This document shows positions 1 to 7,043 of a stretch of DNA of 21,966 bases, in pieces. A program made the position numbers and the translations under genes. Position 1 is the first letter of the stretch. Each line of letters opens with the position of its first letter. Source of the DNA: JANRKN01 sp033763435 (GTDB lineage Bacteria; Planctomycetota; Phycisphaerae; Phycisphaerales; UBA1924); assembly GCA_033763435.1 (NCBI GenBank), contig JANRKN010000103.1, positions 1 through 21,966 on the forward strand, read 5' to 3'. The notes beneath the pieces are model-generated. The model did no database searches and had not been told where the DNA came from. It saw only the letters and a program-made list of their open reading frames with translations.

Positions 1-494
1 AGGCCCGAGCCCTGGCCGGCGACGCCGCCGAAGCCGGGGTTGAACGCGATGTCGACGGCGCGCGAGGTGAACGACGCCGTCTTGGTGGGCGCGCCCGAGA
101 CGTCCCACTGGCTGATGCCGTCAACGTCGGCGCCGCCGTTCTCGAAACCGGCGTACAGCGTGTTGTTCTTGACCTTCAGGCCGAAGTACCCGCGCGTGTT
201 ACCCGTGTTGGTCTTGATGCCGAACGCGTCGGAAATCGACCGCGCACCGAACACATCGGAGACCTTGACCATTGCGGTCCGGCCGACGACCGACGTGTTC
301 CGGTAGCCGCCGACGTACAGGTTCTGCCCGTCCCAGGCGACGCCGGCGATGTTCTGACCGATGAACTTCGCGCTGGTGTCGTTCGCCGTCGCCGAGAACA
401 GGTCGACCGTCGTCAGCAGGTTCATTTGGACCTGTGCGGACGCCGCACCCGCCATGCCGGCCGTGGCCAGCAGAGCCATTACAACTCGCCTCAT
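1..494 (-). CDS. Secreted beta-rich protein, N-terminal part only (cut by window edge)
   Basis: The reading frame is open from the ATG at 494 to the left edge, giving 164 residues with no stop. Residues 1-20 are a signal peptide (MRRVVMALLATAGMAGAASA, then QVQ). The mature part has short beta-like repeats rich in G, N and T. It resembles the secreted protein at 12845-14179: both have FIGxN followed by a hydrophobic strand, LYVGGY here and LFVGGF there, then VFGAR/IFGTR, a RGY/RGF segment, and a W-D segment. This suggests a paralogue, probably beta-propeller-like, that may also end in a GC-type dockerin, but the C-terminus is outside the window. AGGGAG lies about nine bases before the start. 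The function is unknown and export is well supported. Confidence 0.8.
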   Translation of the reverse strand, partial: MRRVVMALLATAGMAGAASAQVQMNLLTTVDLFSATANDTSAKFIGQNIAGVAWDGQNLYVGGYRNTSVVGRTAMVKVSDVFGARSISDAFGIKTNTGNTRGYFGLKVKNNTLYAGFENGGADVDGISQWDVSGAPTKTASFTSRAVDIAFNPGFGGVAGQGSG

Positions 495-507
495 GTCTGT
501 CTCTCCC

Positions 508-530
508 TAACGCTCCCTATTTGAGCGTTA
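508..530. promoter_or_regulatory. Perfect 8-bp inverted repeat in the leader of the 1-494 gene
   Basis: TAACGCTC (508-515) and GAGCGTTA (523-530) are exact reverse complements separated by 7 bases. On the minus strand the dyad sits between the predicted -10 box (535-540) and the ribosome binding site. If the promoter call is right, the transcript would begin at or just inside the first arm and could fold into a 5'-terminal hairpin. The dyad could be an operator or an mRNA-stabilising hairpin. The repeat is directly visible; the role is inferred. Confidence 0.55.
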
Positions 531-534
531 AGCC

Positions 535-562
535 AGTATACCGCGCGGCTTAGGCCATCCAA
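535..562 (-). promoter_or_regulatory. Candidate sigma70-type promoter for the 1-494 gene
   Basis: On the minus strand, TTGGAT (562 to 557) and TATACT (540 to 535) are separated by 16 bp. The -10 box matches TATAAT at five of six positions; the -35 box matches TTGACA only at TTG. It lies about 40 bases upstream of the ATG at 494, and no other AT-rich stretch competes in this GC-rich gap. Confidence 0.45.
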
Positions 563-609
563 CCGGTTTTTCCGGGAAACAGGTCGCCAAGTCCGAAAAC
601 TTCGAACTG

Positions 610-636
610 TTTTCGCCCCGAAAAGACCCCGGGTCT
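610..636 (-). terminator. Weak candidate terminator after the phosphodiester glycosidase gene
   Basis: Two short overlapping dyads follow the TAA of the 652-1689 gene on the minus strand. The first has 5-bp arms AGACC/GGTCT (636-632 and 628-624) and runs into TTTTC. The second is TTTTCG/CGAAAA (610-615 and 619-624) around a 3-base loop. Both stems are short and the T tract is brief, so this is only a possible terminator for the minus-strand run. Confidence 0.3.
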
Positions 637-651
637 GGGTCGTCGCGGCTG

Positions 652-1689
652 TTACCGCGGCACCGATCCCTTAACCGCCCCGCCCGCCGAGCCCTGGGCT
701 CGCACGATTCCCAGATGGTTCGCCACGGGCCGGAATCGCCCATCGCTCGGGCGGTTCGAGATCGACCGCACCCCGTCCGAGTACACGAACGCGCTCGAGC
801 CGCCGCCGTCGAGGTTGATCGCGTCCCACGCTCCCTGCTCGATCGCCAGTTCCGCGAGCTCGGGCAGCGTCATGCCGACGCTCCACGCCGGCTGCCGACC
901 ATCCACCACCAGCAGCACGAGTGTCCGACCGTCCCTGCTCACGCCCGCGGCCGTGCGCGGATGCCGACGGTTCCACGCCACCCGAGCACCCGCTCCGGTA
1001 TTCTGCCCCGCGGACACGAGCAGCCCCCCGCGTGAAGGCTCGGCCTCGCTCGCGCCAATCCCCGCGACCGCGTGTCGCGCGCTGGGCAACTTGGCCGCGG
1101 TCCAGCGCCCGACCCGCGCCGAGCCATCGCCCAGGATCAGCAACGCCGGATCGCCCACGCCCTTGAACTCGCGCGCGGGCGAGACGGTGACGCCGTCGTG
1201 GATCGAGAGACCCATGATGTCCGAGGGCTCGCGCGCCTTGCCCGAATCGTCGACCGGCTTGCCATCGACGCGCCCGAAGAAGTTCGCGTTCACCGCGAGC
1301 ATCGCGCCGGTCGCCCGCGCCCATTCATCGGTCGGGATAAGCAGCGAGTCGGCCTTCTCGGGAGCCGAGCCCGAAGGCAGGGGCGCCGTGGTCACCACAC
1401 GCACGCCGGGTGCTTTCAGATCCACGAGCGCAACGAATGCCCGCACAGGTCCGGCCTCGGTCGAGAGTTCGAGCAGGCGGACCTCGATCGCGGGGGCGAA
1501 GGCCCGGGGCTTCTCGGCCGCACGAACCTCGGGCGAATGCTCGAACGGTTCGGGCTGACGATTCTGGGGCGAGGCGGGCGTCCCCGGCTGCGTCCGTGCG
1601 AGCGCGAACCCCGCACCGGCTACCAGCGCCGCGAGCCCGAGCGACATCGCCCCCCGCCTGAGCCTGCGCGACGCGCGTGCGTGGTCCAT
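652..1689 (-). CDS. Secreted phosphodiester glycosidase (NAGPA/DUF2233 domain)
   Basis: This 345-residue protein has the phosphodiester glycosidase domain (PF09992), the fold of the enzyme that removes alpha-GlcNAc from phosphodiester-linked glycans. Visible marks are AVNANFF at 132-138, HPRTAAGV at 243-250 and the signature NLDGGGSSAFV at 292-302. An arginine-rich start (RRLRRG) followed by a hydrophobic segment at about 14-31 looks like a signal peptide or N-terminal anchor, so it probably acts outside the cytoplasm. Residues 33-65 are a P/E-rich linker. The ATG at 1689 has AGGAG about eight bases upstream, and the gene starts 30 bases after the oxidoreductase stop, so it is probably the last gene of the minus-strand run. 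In bacteria, domain members are linked to wall or exopolysaccharide GlcNAc-1-phosphate diesters; the substrate here is unknown. Confidence 0.85.
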   Translation of the reverse strand: MDHARASRRLRRGAMSLGLAALVAGAGFALARTQPGTPASPQNRQPEPFEHSPEVRAAEKPRAFAPAIEVRLLELSTEAGPVRAFVALVDLKAPGVRVVTTAPLPSGSAPEKADSLLIPTDEWARATGAMLAVNANFFGRVDGKPVDDSGKAREPSDIMGLSIHDGVTVSPAREFKGVGDPALLILGDGSARVGRWTAAKLPSARHAVAGIGASEAEPSRGGLLVSAGQNTGAGARVAWNRRHPRTAAGVSRDGRTLVLLVVDGRQPAWSVGMTLPELAELAIEQGAWDAINLDGGGSSAFVYSDGVRSISNRPSDGRFRPVANHLGIVRAQGSAGGAVKGSVPR

Positions 1690-1719
1690 CGCCCCTGCTC
1701 CTGGGTTCGAACTTGGGCC

Positions 1720-2697
1720 TTACTCGATCACGGGGATGTCGATCCACTCGCCGCCGCGGGCGATCGACTCGTTGCCCGCCTGCATGACCGCGACGTTCTC
1801 GACGATATCGCGCAGGCTGACGGGGGCCTCGCCGCCCTCGAAGAACTTGACCATGCCCTCGACCAGTCGGCCGTAGACCGGGGCGAAATCGACCACGAAC
1901 TGCTGCACGCCCTTGGTGCCGTGCACCGTCGCGCCGAAGGCCCACGCGCCGTTGCGGTCGCAACGGATCCGCGCGATGCGCCCGTCGCGATACTCCATGT
2001 CCAGCAGGTGGAAGCCGCTCGTCGCCTCGTTGCCGGGCTGCGAGATGCCGCCCTTGGTGAACGGGCTCCGGCTCTTGACGGCGCTCACGCGCTTGACCCC
2101 CGGCCCCTGTCCCGACCACTTGAAGATCGCGTCGACCATCTCGATCGAATGGCAGCCGTAGTGCCAGAGGTCCGGCATCATGTCGAGCACTTCGCCGTTG
2201 CCAAACGCGTCGATCGCGACGATGTCACCCAGCTTCTCGCGGTCGAGCTTGGGGATCTCGGTAATGAACCGCAGCGACGAGGCCGAATAGCACCGCGCGT
2301 TGTACTGACGCGTCATCGCGAGCAGGCTGCGGGCCTGGTCGATCGAGCACGTGAGGGGCTTGTCGACATAGGTCGGCATGCCCTTGGCGATCGGGCCGAT
2401 CGCGAGTTCAAGGTGCCGATGCCCGTTGATGTTCAGCACCATGACGCCGTCGACCTGCGAGAGCAGCTCGTCGAGGCTCTTGACCTGCGTCGCGCCCTCC
2501 TTGATCGTGTCCTCACGCCACTTGGCGACGTCCTTGGCCGACTGCTCGGGCCCGGCGGGGTGCTGCCACTCATGGCGCCCCGGGTCCCAGAAGGCCGTGA
2601 CCTTGCACTTGGTCTTTCCTTCTTTGTTCAGGGCGTTGATCGCCTTGGTGAAGACGGGCGTGTGGGACGAGTCGATGCCGATGGCGCCGATACGCAT
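1720..2697 (-). CDS. Gfo/Idh/MocA-family oxidoreductase with an unusual nucleotide-binding loop
   Basis: This 325-residue protein has the Gfo/Idh/MocA plan: an N-terminal Rossmann half, a YVDKPLT segment (D112-K113-P114, replacing the usual EKP) and a C-terminal alpha/beta half with GCHSIEMVD (181-189), which fits the family's catalytic GxHxxD-type motif. The usual GxGxxG loop is not intact: the N-terminus reads GAIGIDSSHT, so cofactor binding may differ. There is no signal peptide, so it is cytoplasmic. The ATG at 2697 has AAGGA eight bases upstream. It lies 87 bases after another oxidoreductase of the family and 30 bases before the phosphodiester glycosidase gene. It probably oxidises or epimerises a sugar or sugar derivative with NAD(P); the substrate cannot be read from the sequence. 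Confidence 0.85.
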   Translation of the reverse strand: MRIGAIGIDSSHTPVFTKAINALNKEGKTKCKVTAFWDPGRHEWQHPAGPEQSAKDVAKWREDTIKEGATQVKSLDELLSQVDGVMVLNINGHRHLELAIGPIAKGMPTYVDKPLTCSIDQARSLLAMTRQYNARCYSASSLRFITEIPKLDREKLGDIVAIDAFGNGEVLDMMPDLWHYGCHSIEMVDAIFKWSGQGPGVKRVSAVKSRSPFTKGGISQPGNEATSGFHLLDMEYRDGRIARIRCDRNGAWAFGATVHGTKGVQQFVVDFAPVYGRLVEGMVKFFEGGEAPVSLRDIVENVAVMQAGNESIARGGEWIDIPVIE

Positions 2698-2784
2698 GCG
2701 TGAGTTCCTTGCTCAAACTGCAGGGCCCACTCTCGGGCCTGTGCGGGGGTCAATCGCTGAGCTCTGAATCGTTCGCGAGCTCGC

Positions 2785-3882
2785 TCAGGTTGTCCGCTGA
2801 AGGTCCATGAAAATCGGGGCCGACCGGAGCAGCTCGACCCGCACCGGGCCCCGGGTCTCGAGGCTCTGGCGCTCGTACTGCAGCAGCGCCGCGACGTTCA
2901 TCGCGTCCATCACCGTCGCGGTCAGAGGCGCCGAGGCGCCCGCCTTGAACGCGCGCACCGCACCGATCGCGTGCCGGACCTCCTGGTCGTATCCCGAGAG
3001 CGTCGGCATCGCGGGCGTCTCCGCCGCGCCGTCGCGGTACACCACCACCGCGGGCGAGCGTGACAGATCGAACGTCGCCGTCGCTCGCTCGAAGTACGCG
3101 GTGTACTCCATGCGGAACGGGCTGCCGGGCGCCTGGCCCCAGCCGCCCTCGGCCACCACGTGCGTGTCGGCCAGCTCGCCCTCGTAGCGGTACGTCGTCA
3201 CCGCGTGGTTCAGCGTGCCCACCGTGGTCACGCTCGCGGGAAATCCCAGCGCCCAGAGCACAAAGTCCGCGTCGTGAATATGCAGATCAACCAGCGCGCC
3301 GCCCGTGCGGGCCTGATCGCGATAAAACTCGGGCGACCATCCCGGCATGCTCCCGAGCCGGCGCAGCGTCAGACCCGTGAGCTTGCCGAAGGCTTTCGAG
3401 CGGATCTGCTCGCGCAGCCACGCCCAGCCGGGCCAGAACCGCATCACCATCGCGGGCATGACCACGCGCTTGGCCGAGTGCTCCGCGCACAGCACCTTGT
3501 ACACGTCGCCCGGATCGACCGCGACGGGCTTCTCGACCACGACGTGCTTGCCCGCGCGGAGCGCCGCGAGCGTCAGGCCCACGTGCGTGTCCGTCGGCGT
3601 GCAGATGCTCACGAGATCAATCGACGTCTCGGCCAACAGCGCCGCGGGGTCCGTGAACGTCTTCAGGTCCGTCGGCAGAGGTGGGGGAGCGTCGGCCGCG
3701 GCGATGTTGCCCTTGGGCGCGCGGTCGGCCAGGCGTGCCGCGACGTGCTGGTCCGCGACCGCGACTACTCGGCACAGCCCGTCTCCCGCCGCACGCAGAT
3801 ACGCATCGAGGTGCGTCCGGCCCATGAACCCCAGGCCCACGATGCCCACCGTGACCGGCGTTTGGGATAATGGCGCGCTCAA
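2785..3882 (-). CDS. Gfo/Idh/MocA-family oxidoreductase, TTG start
   Basis: This 365-residue NAD(P)-dependent oxidoreductase has a clean GxGxxG loop in GIVGLGFMG (13-21), CTPTDTH at 94-100, VEKPV with E117-K118-P119, and the catalytic-region motif GGALVDLHIHDAD (194-206). This is the typical two-domain Gfo/Idh/MocA plan and length. The start is inferred as the TTG at 3882. It overlaps the TGA of the upstream isomerase gene as TTGA and leaves ten residues before the Rossmann strand. No in-frame ATG lies close by, and the overlap implies translational coupling. The pairing with a sugar isomerase/epimerase suggests successive steps on one sugar, for example oxidation to a keto-sugar and isomerisation or epimerisation. 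Substrate unknown. Confidence 0.88.
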   Translation of the reverse strand: MSAPLSQTPVTVGIVGLGFMGRTHLDAYLRAAGDGLCRVVAVADQHVAARLADRAPKGNIAAADAPPPLPTDLKTFTDPAALLAETSIDLVSICTPTDTHVGLTLAALRAGKHVVVEKPVAVDPGDVYKVLCAEHSAKRVVMPAMVMRFWPGWAWLREQIRSKAFGKLTGLTLRRLGSMPGWSPEFYRDQARTGGALVDLHIHDADFVLWALGFPASVTTVGTLNHAVTTYRYEGELADTHVVAEGGWGQAPGSPFRMEYTAYFERATATFDLSRSPAVVVYRDGAAETPAMPTLSGYDQEVRHAIGAVRAFKAGASAPLTATVMDAMNVAALLQYERQSLETRGPVRVELLRSAPIFMDLQRTT

Positions 3883-4757
3883 CGCAGCGCTCCCGCCATC
3901 CCCATCCCGAGCTCCGCACCGGCGCGCTCACGCACGAGCTGCGCCGCCGCGCGGATGTCCGCGATTCGGTCCTCGCCCGCCTCACGCTCGATCAGCAAAT
4001 TCACATTCAGCCCCGCCCGACGGACCGTCGAGAAGAACGCCGGCCAGTCCACCGTCCCCGTCCCGACACGCACCTCCGTGCCCCATTCGCCGGGCGTAGG
4101 GCTCGGCCGCGCATCCTTGACATGAATCTGCCGGACCCGTGGCGCAAGCTCCGCCAGCGCCGTCACCGGGTCGCCCATCCCATACAGAATCATGTTCGCC
4201 GGGTCAAAGTTCACGCCCAGCGTCGGGCGATCGATCTCTTCGAGCACCTCGCGGAGCGTCGTCGCACTCTCCTGCCCCGTCTCGAACGCGACGCGGATAT
4301 TCCGCGCCGCGAACACGTCCGTGATCTGCCGCAGCCGATCGACCATTTTCGCGCGTTCGTCGCGGTGCGCCGGACCGTGCGGCAGGAACCCCGCGTGAAA
4401 CGTCACGAGTCCCAGTCCCATCCGCGCCGCGAGGATCGCCGACGCCTCGGCATTCCGCAGGTTGTCGGCCCAATGCTCGTCGGGCCGAACGCCCCCCGAG
4501 GCCTCGATCGACTTGAGCGTGGTGTAATCCTCGCCCTTGAAGCCGATCATGCCCGAGAGGATCTTCACCCCCGCAACCTTCAGCACGCCGACGGTCTCAT
4601 CGACGCGCCAGCGGAACTCACGCAGCGGCGTCAGATCCAGCTGCACAGCGCTGAGCCCGCAAGCGCGGACCTTCTCCAGCAGGTCACGCGGGCTCGTGGG
4701 CCGAAGCGACCACGAACACACGCCCAGCGTCAATCCCGAATCGCTCGCAGCGGACAT
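3879..4757 (-). CDS. Sugar phosphate isomerase/epimerase (xylose-isomerase-like TIM barrel)
   Basis: This 292-residue protein belongs to the AP-endonuclease-2/xylose-isomerase-like TIM-barrel family (PF01261). Motifs in order are LGVCSWSL (11-18), TFHAGFLPHG (119-128), FETGQE with E159, GVNFDPANMILYG with D185, IHVKDA (211-216) and IEREAGED with E258. The spaced Glu/Asp/His residues fit the family's divalent-metal site, and the length is usual. There is no signal peptide. The ATG at 4757 follows GAGG and lies three bases after the upstream fusion gene; its own stop overlaps the TTG of the next oxidoreductase gene. It almost certainly belongs to one transcript with both neighbours. The exact sugar is not predictable; 3-keto-sugar or inosose chemistry is common when such genes sit next to Gfo/Idh/MocA enzymes. 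Confidence 0.87.
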   Translation of the reverse strand: MSAASDSGLTLGVCSWSLRPTSPRDLLEKVRACGLSAVQLDLTPLREFRWRVDETVGVLKVAGVKILSGMIGFKGEDYTTLKSIEASGGVRPDEHWADNLRNAEASAILAARMGLGLVTFHAGFLPHGPAHRDERAKMVDRLRQITDVFAARNIRVAFETGQESATTLREVLEEIDRPTLGVNFDPANMILYGMGDPVTALAELAPRVRQIHVKDARPSPTPGEWGTEVRVGTGTVDWPAFFSTVRRAGLNVNLLIEREAGEDRIADIRAAAQLVRERAGAELGMGMAGALR

Positions 4758-4760
4758 GGA

Positions 4761-6953
4761 TCAGCGCCTCCCGCCGGTCTTCGAGGCCGCCTTGGCTGCC
4801 GCTTTGGTCGCAGCCTTCGCCGCGGGGGCCTTTGGCGTCGCCTTGGGTGCCAGCTTGCTCACGGGCTTGGCAACTGCCTTCGCGGGCGCCTTGCTCGCCC
4901 CCGCCTTCGCGCGGACCAGACCCTTGACCGTGCCGTCGGCGGCGCTCGGCTGCCATCGCACAAAGCCCTCGATCGCCTCGTACTCCGCGAGGCCCAGCTT
5001 GTCGTACAGCCGCGCGGTGTTGCGGTTGCGCTCCTCGGCGCGCTGCCAGAACTCTCGCTGGTCAGGCCCCGGGAACAGCGCCTTGTCCTTCTGCGACTCG
5101 TGCTTGAAGATCGCCAGACGCTTGCGCAGCACCTCTTCGGGTGAGAGCGGCACGGCCATCTCTACCTCGTGCGGTTCCCACTCCTGCCACGCGCCGCGGT
5201 ACAGCCACACGACGCAATTCTTCCTCCACGGGCGATCGTCCAACCGCGCCAGCGCCGTCGTCACCGCCGCCAGACATGTCCGGTGCGTGCCGTGCGGGTC
5301 CGAAAGGTCGCCCGCGACGTACACCTGATGCGGCTTCACACGGTCCAGCAGCTCGCAGGTGATGCGGATGTCCTCCTCGCCCAGCGGCTTCTTCTTCACC
5401 CGGCCCGTCTCATAGAACGGCAGGTCGAGGAAATGGATCCGGTCCGGGTGCACGCCCGAGTACTTCGCCCCCGCACGCGCCTCGGTCCGGCGGATCAGCG
5501 TCTTGATCTTCTGAAGCTCCGGGCTGTCCACCTCGCCCGGCGTCTTGTCCTTCACGAAGTTCACGACCGACGTTTCGATCTTCTCCGCCGCCGACGCCCC
5601 CAGCTCCAGATGGAACTCGCGGCAGAACTCCGTCACAAAGTCCGCGTGACGGATCGCGTTCTCATCGAACACCGCGATGTTGCCCGAGGTCTGATACGCG
5701 ACGTGCACCTCGTGCCCCTGCTCGCACAGACGGATGAACGTGCCGCCCATCGAGATCACGTCATCGTCCGGGTGCGGGCTGAAGACGATCACGCGCTTGG
5801 GGAAGGCCTCGCCAGATCCCGCCGCGGCCCAACCCGCCGCGTTGTCCGCCGGGTGCGACGCGACCGCACCGCCCACCGGCGCAACACCCGCGCGGTCCTT
5901 AGGCTTGCCGCCCGGCCAGCCGGTGATCGTCGACTGCAGCGCCTTGAAGACATGGATGTTGATGTCGTACGCCCCGCCGCGCTCCGAGAGCAGCTCCTGC
6001 AGGCCGTGCTCGTTGTAGTCTTCGTTGGTCAGCTTCAGGATCGGCTTGCCGAGCGTCGTCGCGAGCCAGATCGCCGCGCGCTTGACGAGCTTCTCATCCC
6101 ACTCAAGCCCGAACTGGCTCACGGGCCCCAGCAGCCAGGGCGTCTTGATCCGCGTCAGCTCGGCCGCCGCCGCCGGATCGAGCACGAACCGCGCGTCGGG
6201 ATGTTTCTGCAGGTACGAGCCCGAGACCGAGCCCGTGACCTCGCCCTCGACCGCGCGCTTGACGATCCCGGCCTTGTGCTCGCCGAAGGCCAGCAGCACG
6301 ACCTTCTTCGCGTCGAGAATCGTGCCGACGCCCATCGTGATCGCGGTCTTGGGAACGTTCCATTCGCCGAAGAAGTCGCTGCCCGCGTCGATCCGCGTCA
6401 CGCGGTCGAGCGTGATCAGGCGCGTGCGCGAGTCCCTGGGCGAGCCCGGCTCGTTGAACCCGATGTGACCCGTGCGGCCGATGCCCAGGATCTGCAGGTC
6501 GATCCCGCCCGCCTCGCGGATCTTCTTTTCGTAGCGCTCGCAGAACGCGCCGACCTTGTCCCGCGGGATCGTGCCATCGGGGATGTTCACGTTCCGCATG
6601 TCGATGTCGATGTGGTCGAACAGGTACTCCCGCATGAAGCGGTTGTAACTCTGCAGCGCCTCGGGGTGCATCGGGTAGTACTCGTCCAGATTGAACGTCA
6701 CGACGTTCCGGAACGAGAGCCCCTCCTCGCGATGCATCCGCACGAGCTCGTCGTAGATCGCCTGAGGCGTCGAGCCCGTCGCCAGGCCCAGCACCGCCTT
6801 CTGGCCCTTGCTCGCGCGATCGCGGATCAGCTCCGCGATCTCCTTGGCGACCGCCTTCGAGGCCGTGCTCGACGACGGGTGAACCGTCACCGGCACCCGC
6901 TCAAGACCCGTGGACCCGTTGGCGTCCCCGTTGGCGTGGACGTGATGATGCAT
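4761..6953 (-). CDS. NagB-like deaminase/isomerase domain fused to PIG-L (LmbE) deacetylase, with a lysine/alanine-rich tail
   Basis: This 730-residue protein has two enzyme domains. Residues about 20-280 resemble glucosamine-6-phosphate deaminase: GLATGSTPQ (56-64), TFNLDEYYP (D90, equivalent to E. coli D72), GIGRTGHIGFNEPGS (157-171), DSRTR and TMGVGTILDA. Relative to E. coli NagB, H143 and E148 are kept (H163, E168) but catalytic D141 is T161. Residues about 385-600 are a PIG-L/LmbE deacetylase with the metal motif SPHPDDDVISMGG (H394, D397) and a later DPHGTHR (H554/H557). The same fusion is known from Bacteroides (BT_0258-like proteins). Residues 684-730 are an A/K/P-rich tail like histone H1 tails. 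There is no signal peptide. The ATG at 6953 has GGAG about seven bases upstream. It probably deacetylates an N-acetyl amino sugar; true NagB activity is uncertain. Confidence 0.88.
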   Translation of the reverse strand: MHHHVHANGDANGSTGLERVPVTVHPSSSTASKAVAKEIAELIRDRASKGQKAVLGLATGSTPQAIYDELVRMHREEGLSFRNVVTFNLDEYYPMHPEALQSYNRFMREYLFDHIDIDMRNVNIPDGTIPRDKVGAFCERYEKKIREAGGIDLQILGIGRTGHIGFNEPGSPRDSRTRLITLDRVTRIDAGSDFFGEWNVPKTAITMGVGTILDAKKVVLLAFGEHKAGIVKRAVEGEVTGSVSGSYLQKHPDARFVLDPAAAAELTRIKTPWLLGPVSQFGLEWDEKLVKRAAIWLATTLGKPILKLTNEDYNEHGLQELLSERGGAYDINIHVFKALQSTITGWPGGKPKDRAGVAPVGGAVASHPADNAAGWAAAGSGEAFPKRVIVFSPHPDDDVISMGGTFIRLCEQGHEVHVAYQTSGNIAVFDENAIRHADFVTEFCREFHLELGASAAEKIETSVVNFVKDKTPGEVDSPELQKIKTLIRRTEARAGAKYSGVHPDRIHFLDLPFYETGRVKKKPLGEEDIRITCELLDRVKPHQVYVAGDLSDPHGTHRTCLAAVTTALARLDDRPWRKNCVVWLYRGAWQEWEPHEVEMAVPLSPEEVLRKRLAIFKHESQKDKALFPGPDQREFWQRAEERNRNTARLYDKLGLAEYEAIEGFVRWQPSAADGTVKGLVRAKAGASKAPAKAVAKPVSKLAPKATPKAPAAKAATKAAAKAASKTGGRR

Positions 6954-7043
6954 GCGCTCTCCGTATCAGCTCTGAACAGCCCGTAAATCGCTGTGCGAAA
7001 GGCCCACCCCCGCGTGAACCCGTCGCCGCCACCCCCGTCCCAC

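Noticed and set aside
1072..2703. Long plus-strand open frame (543 codons) opposite the phosphodiester glycosidase and oxidoreductase genes
   Set aside because: It spans two recognisable minus-strand genes, is rich in Arg, His, Asp and Val in the way of GC-rich antisense frames, and has no domain motif.
5169..6986. Long plus-strand open frame (605 codons) opposite the NagB/PIG-L fusion
   Set aside because: The minus strand encodes clear enzyme motifs throughout; the antisense translation is Arg/Leu/Asp/His-rich with no family features.
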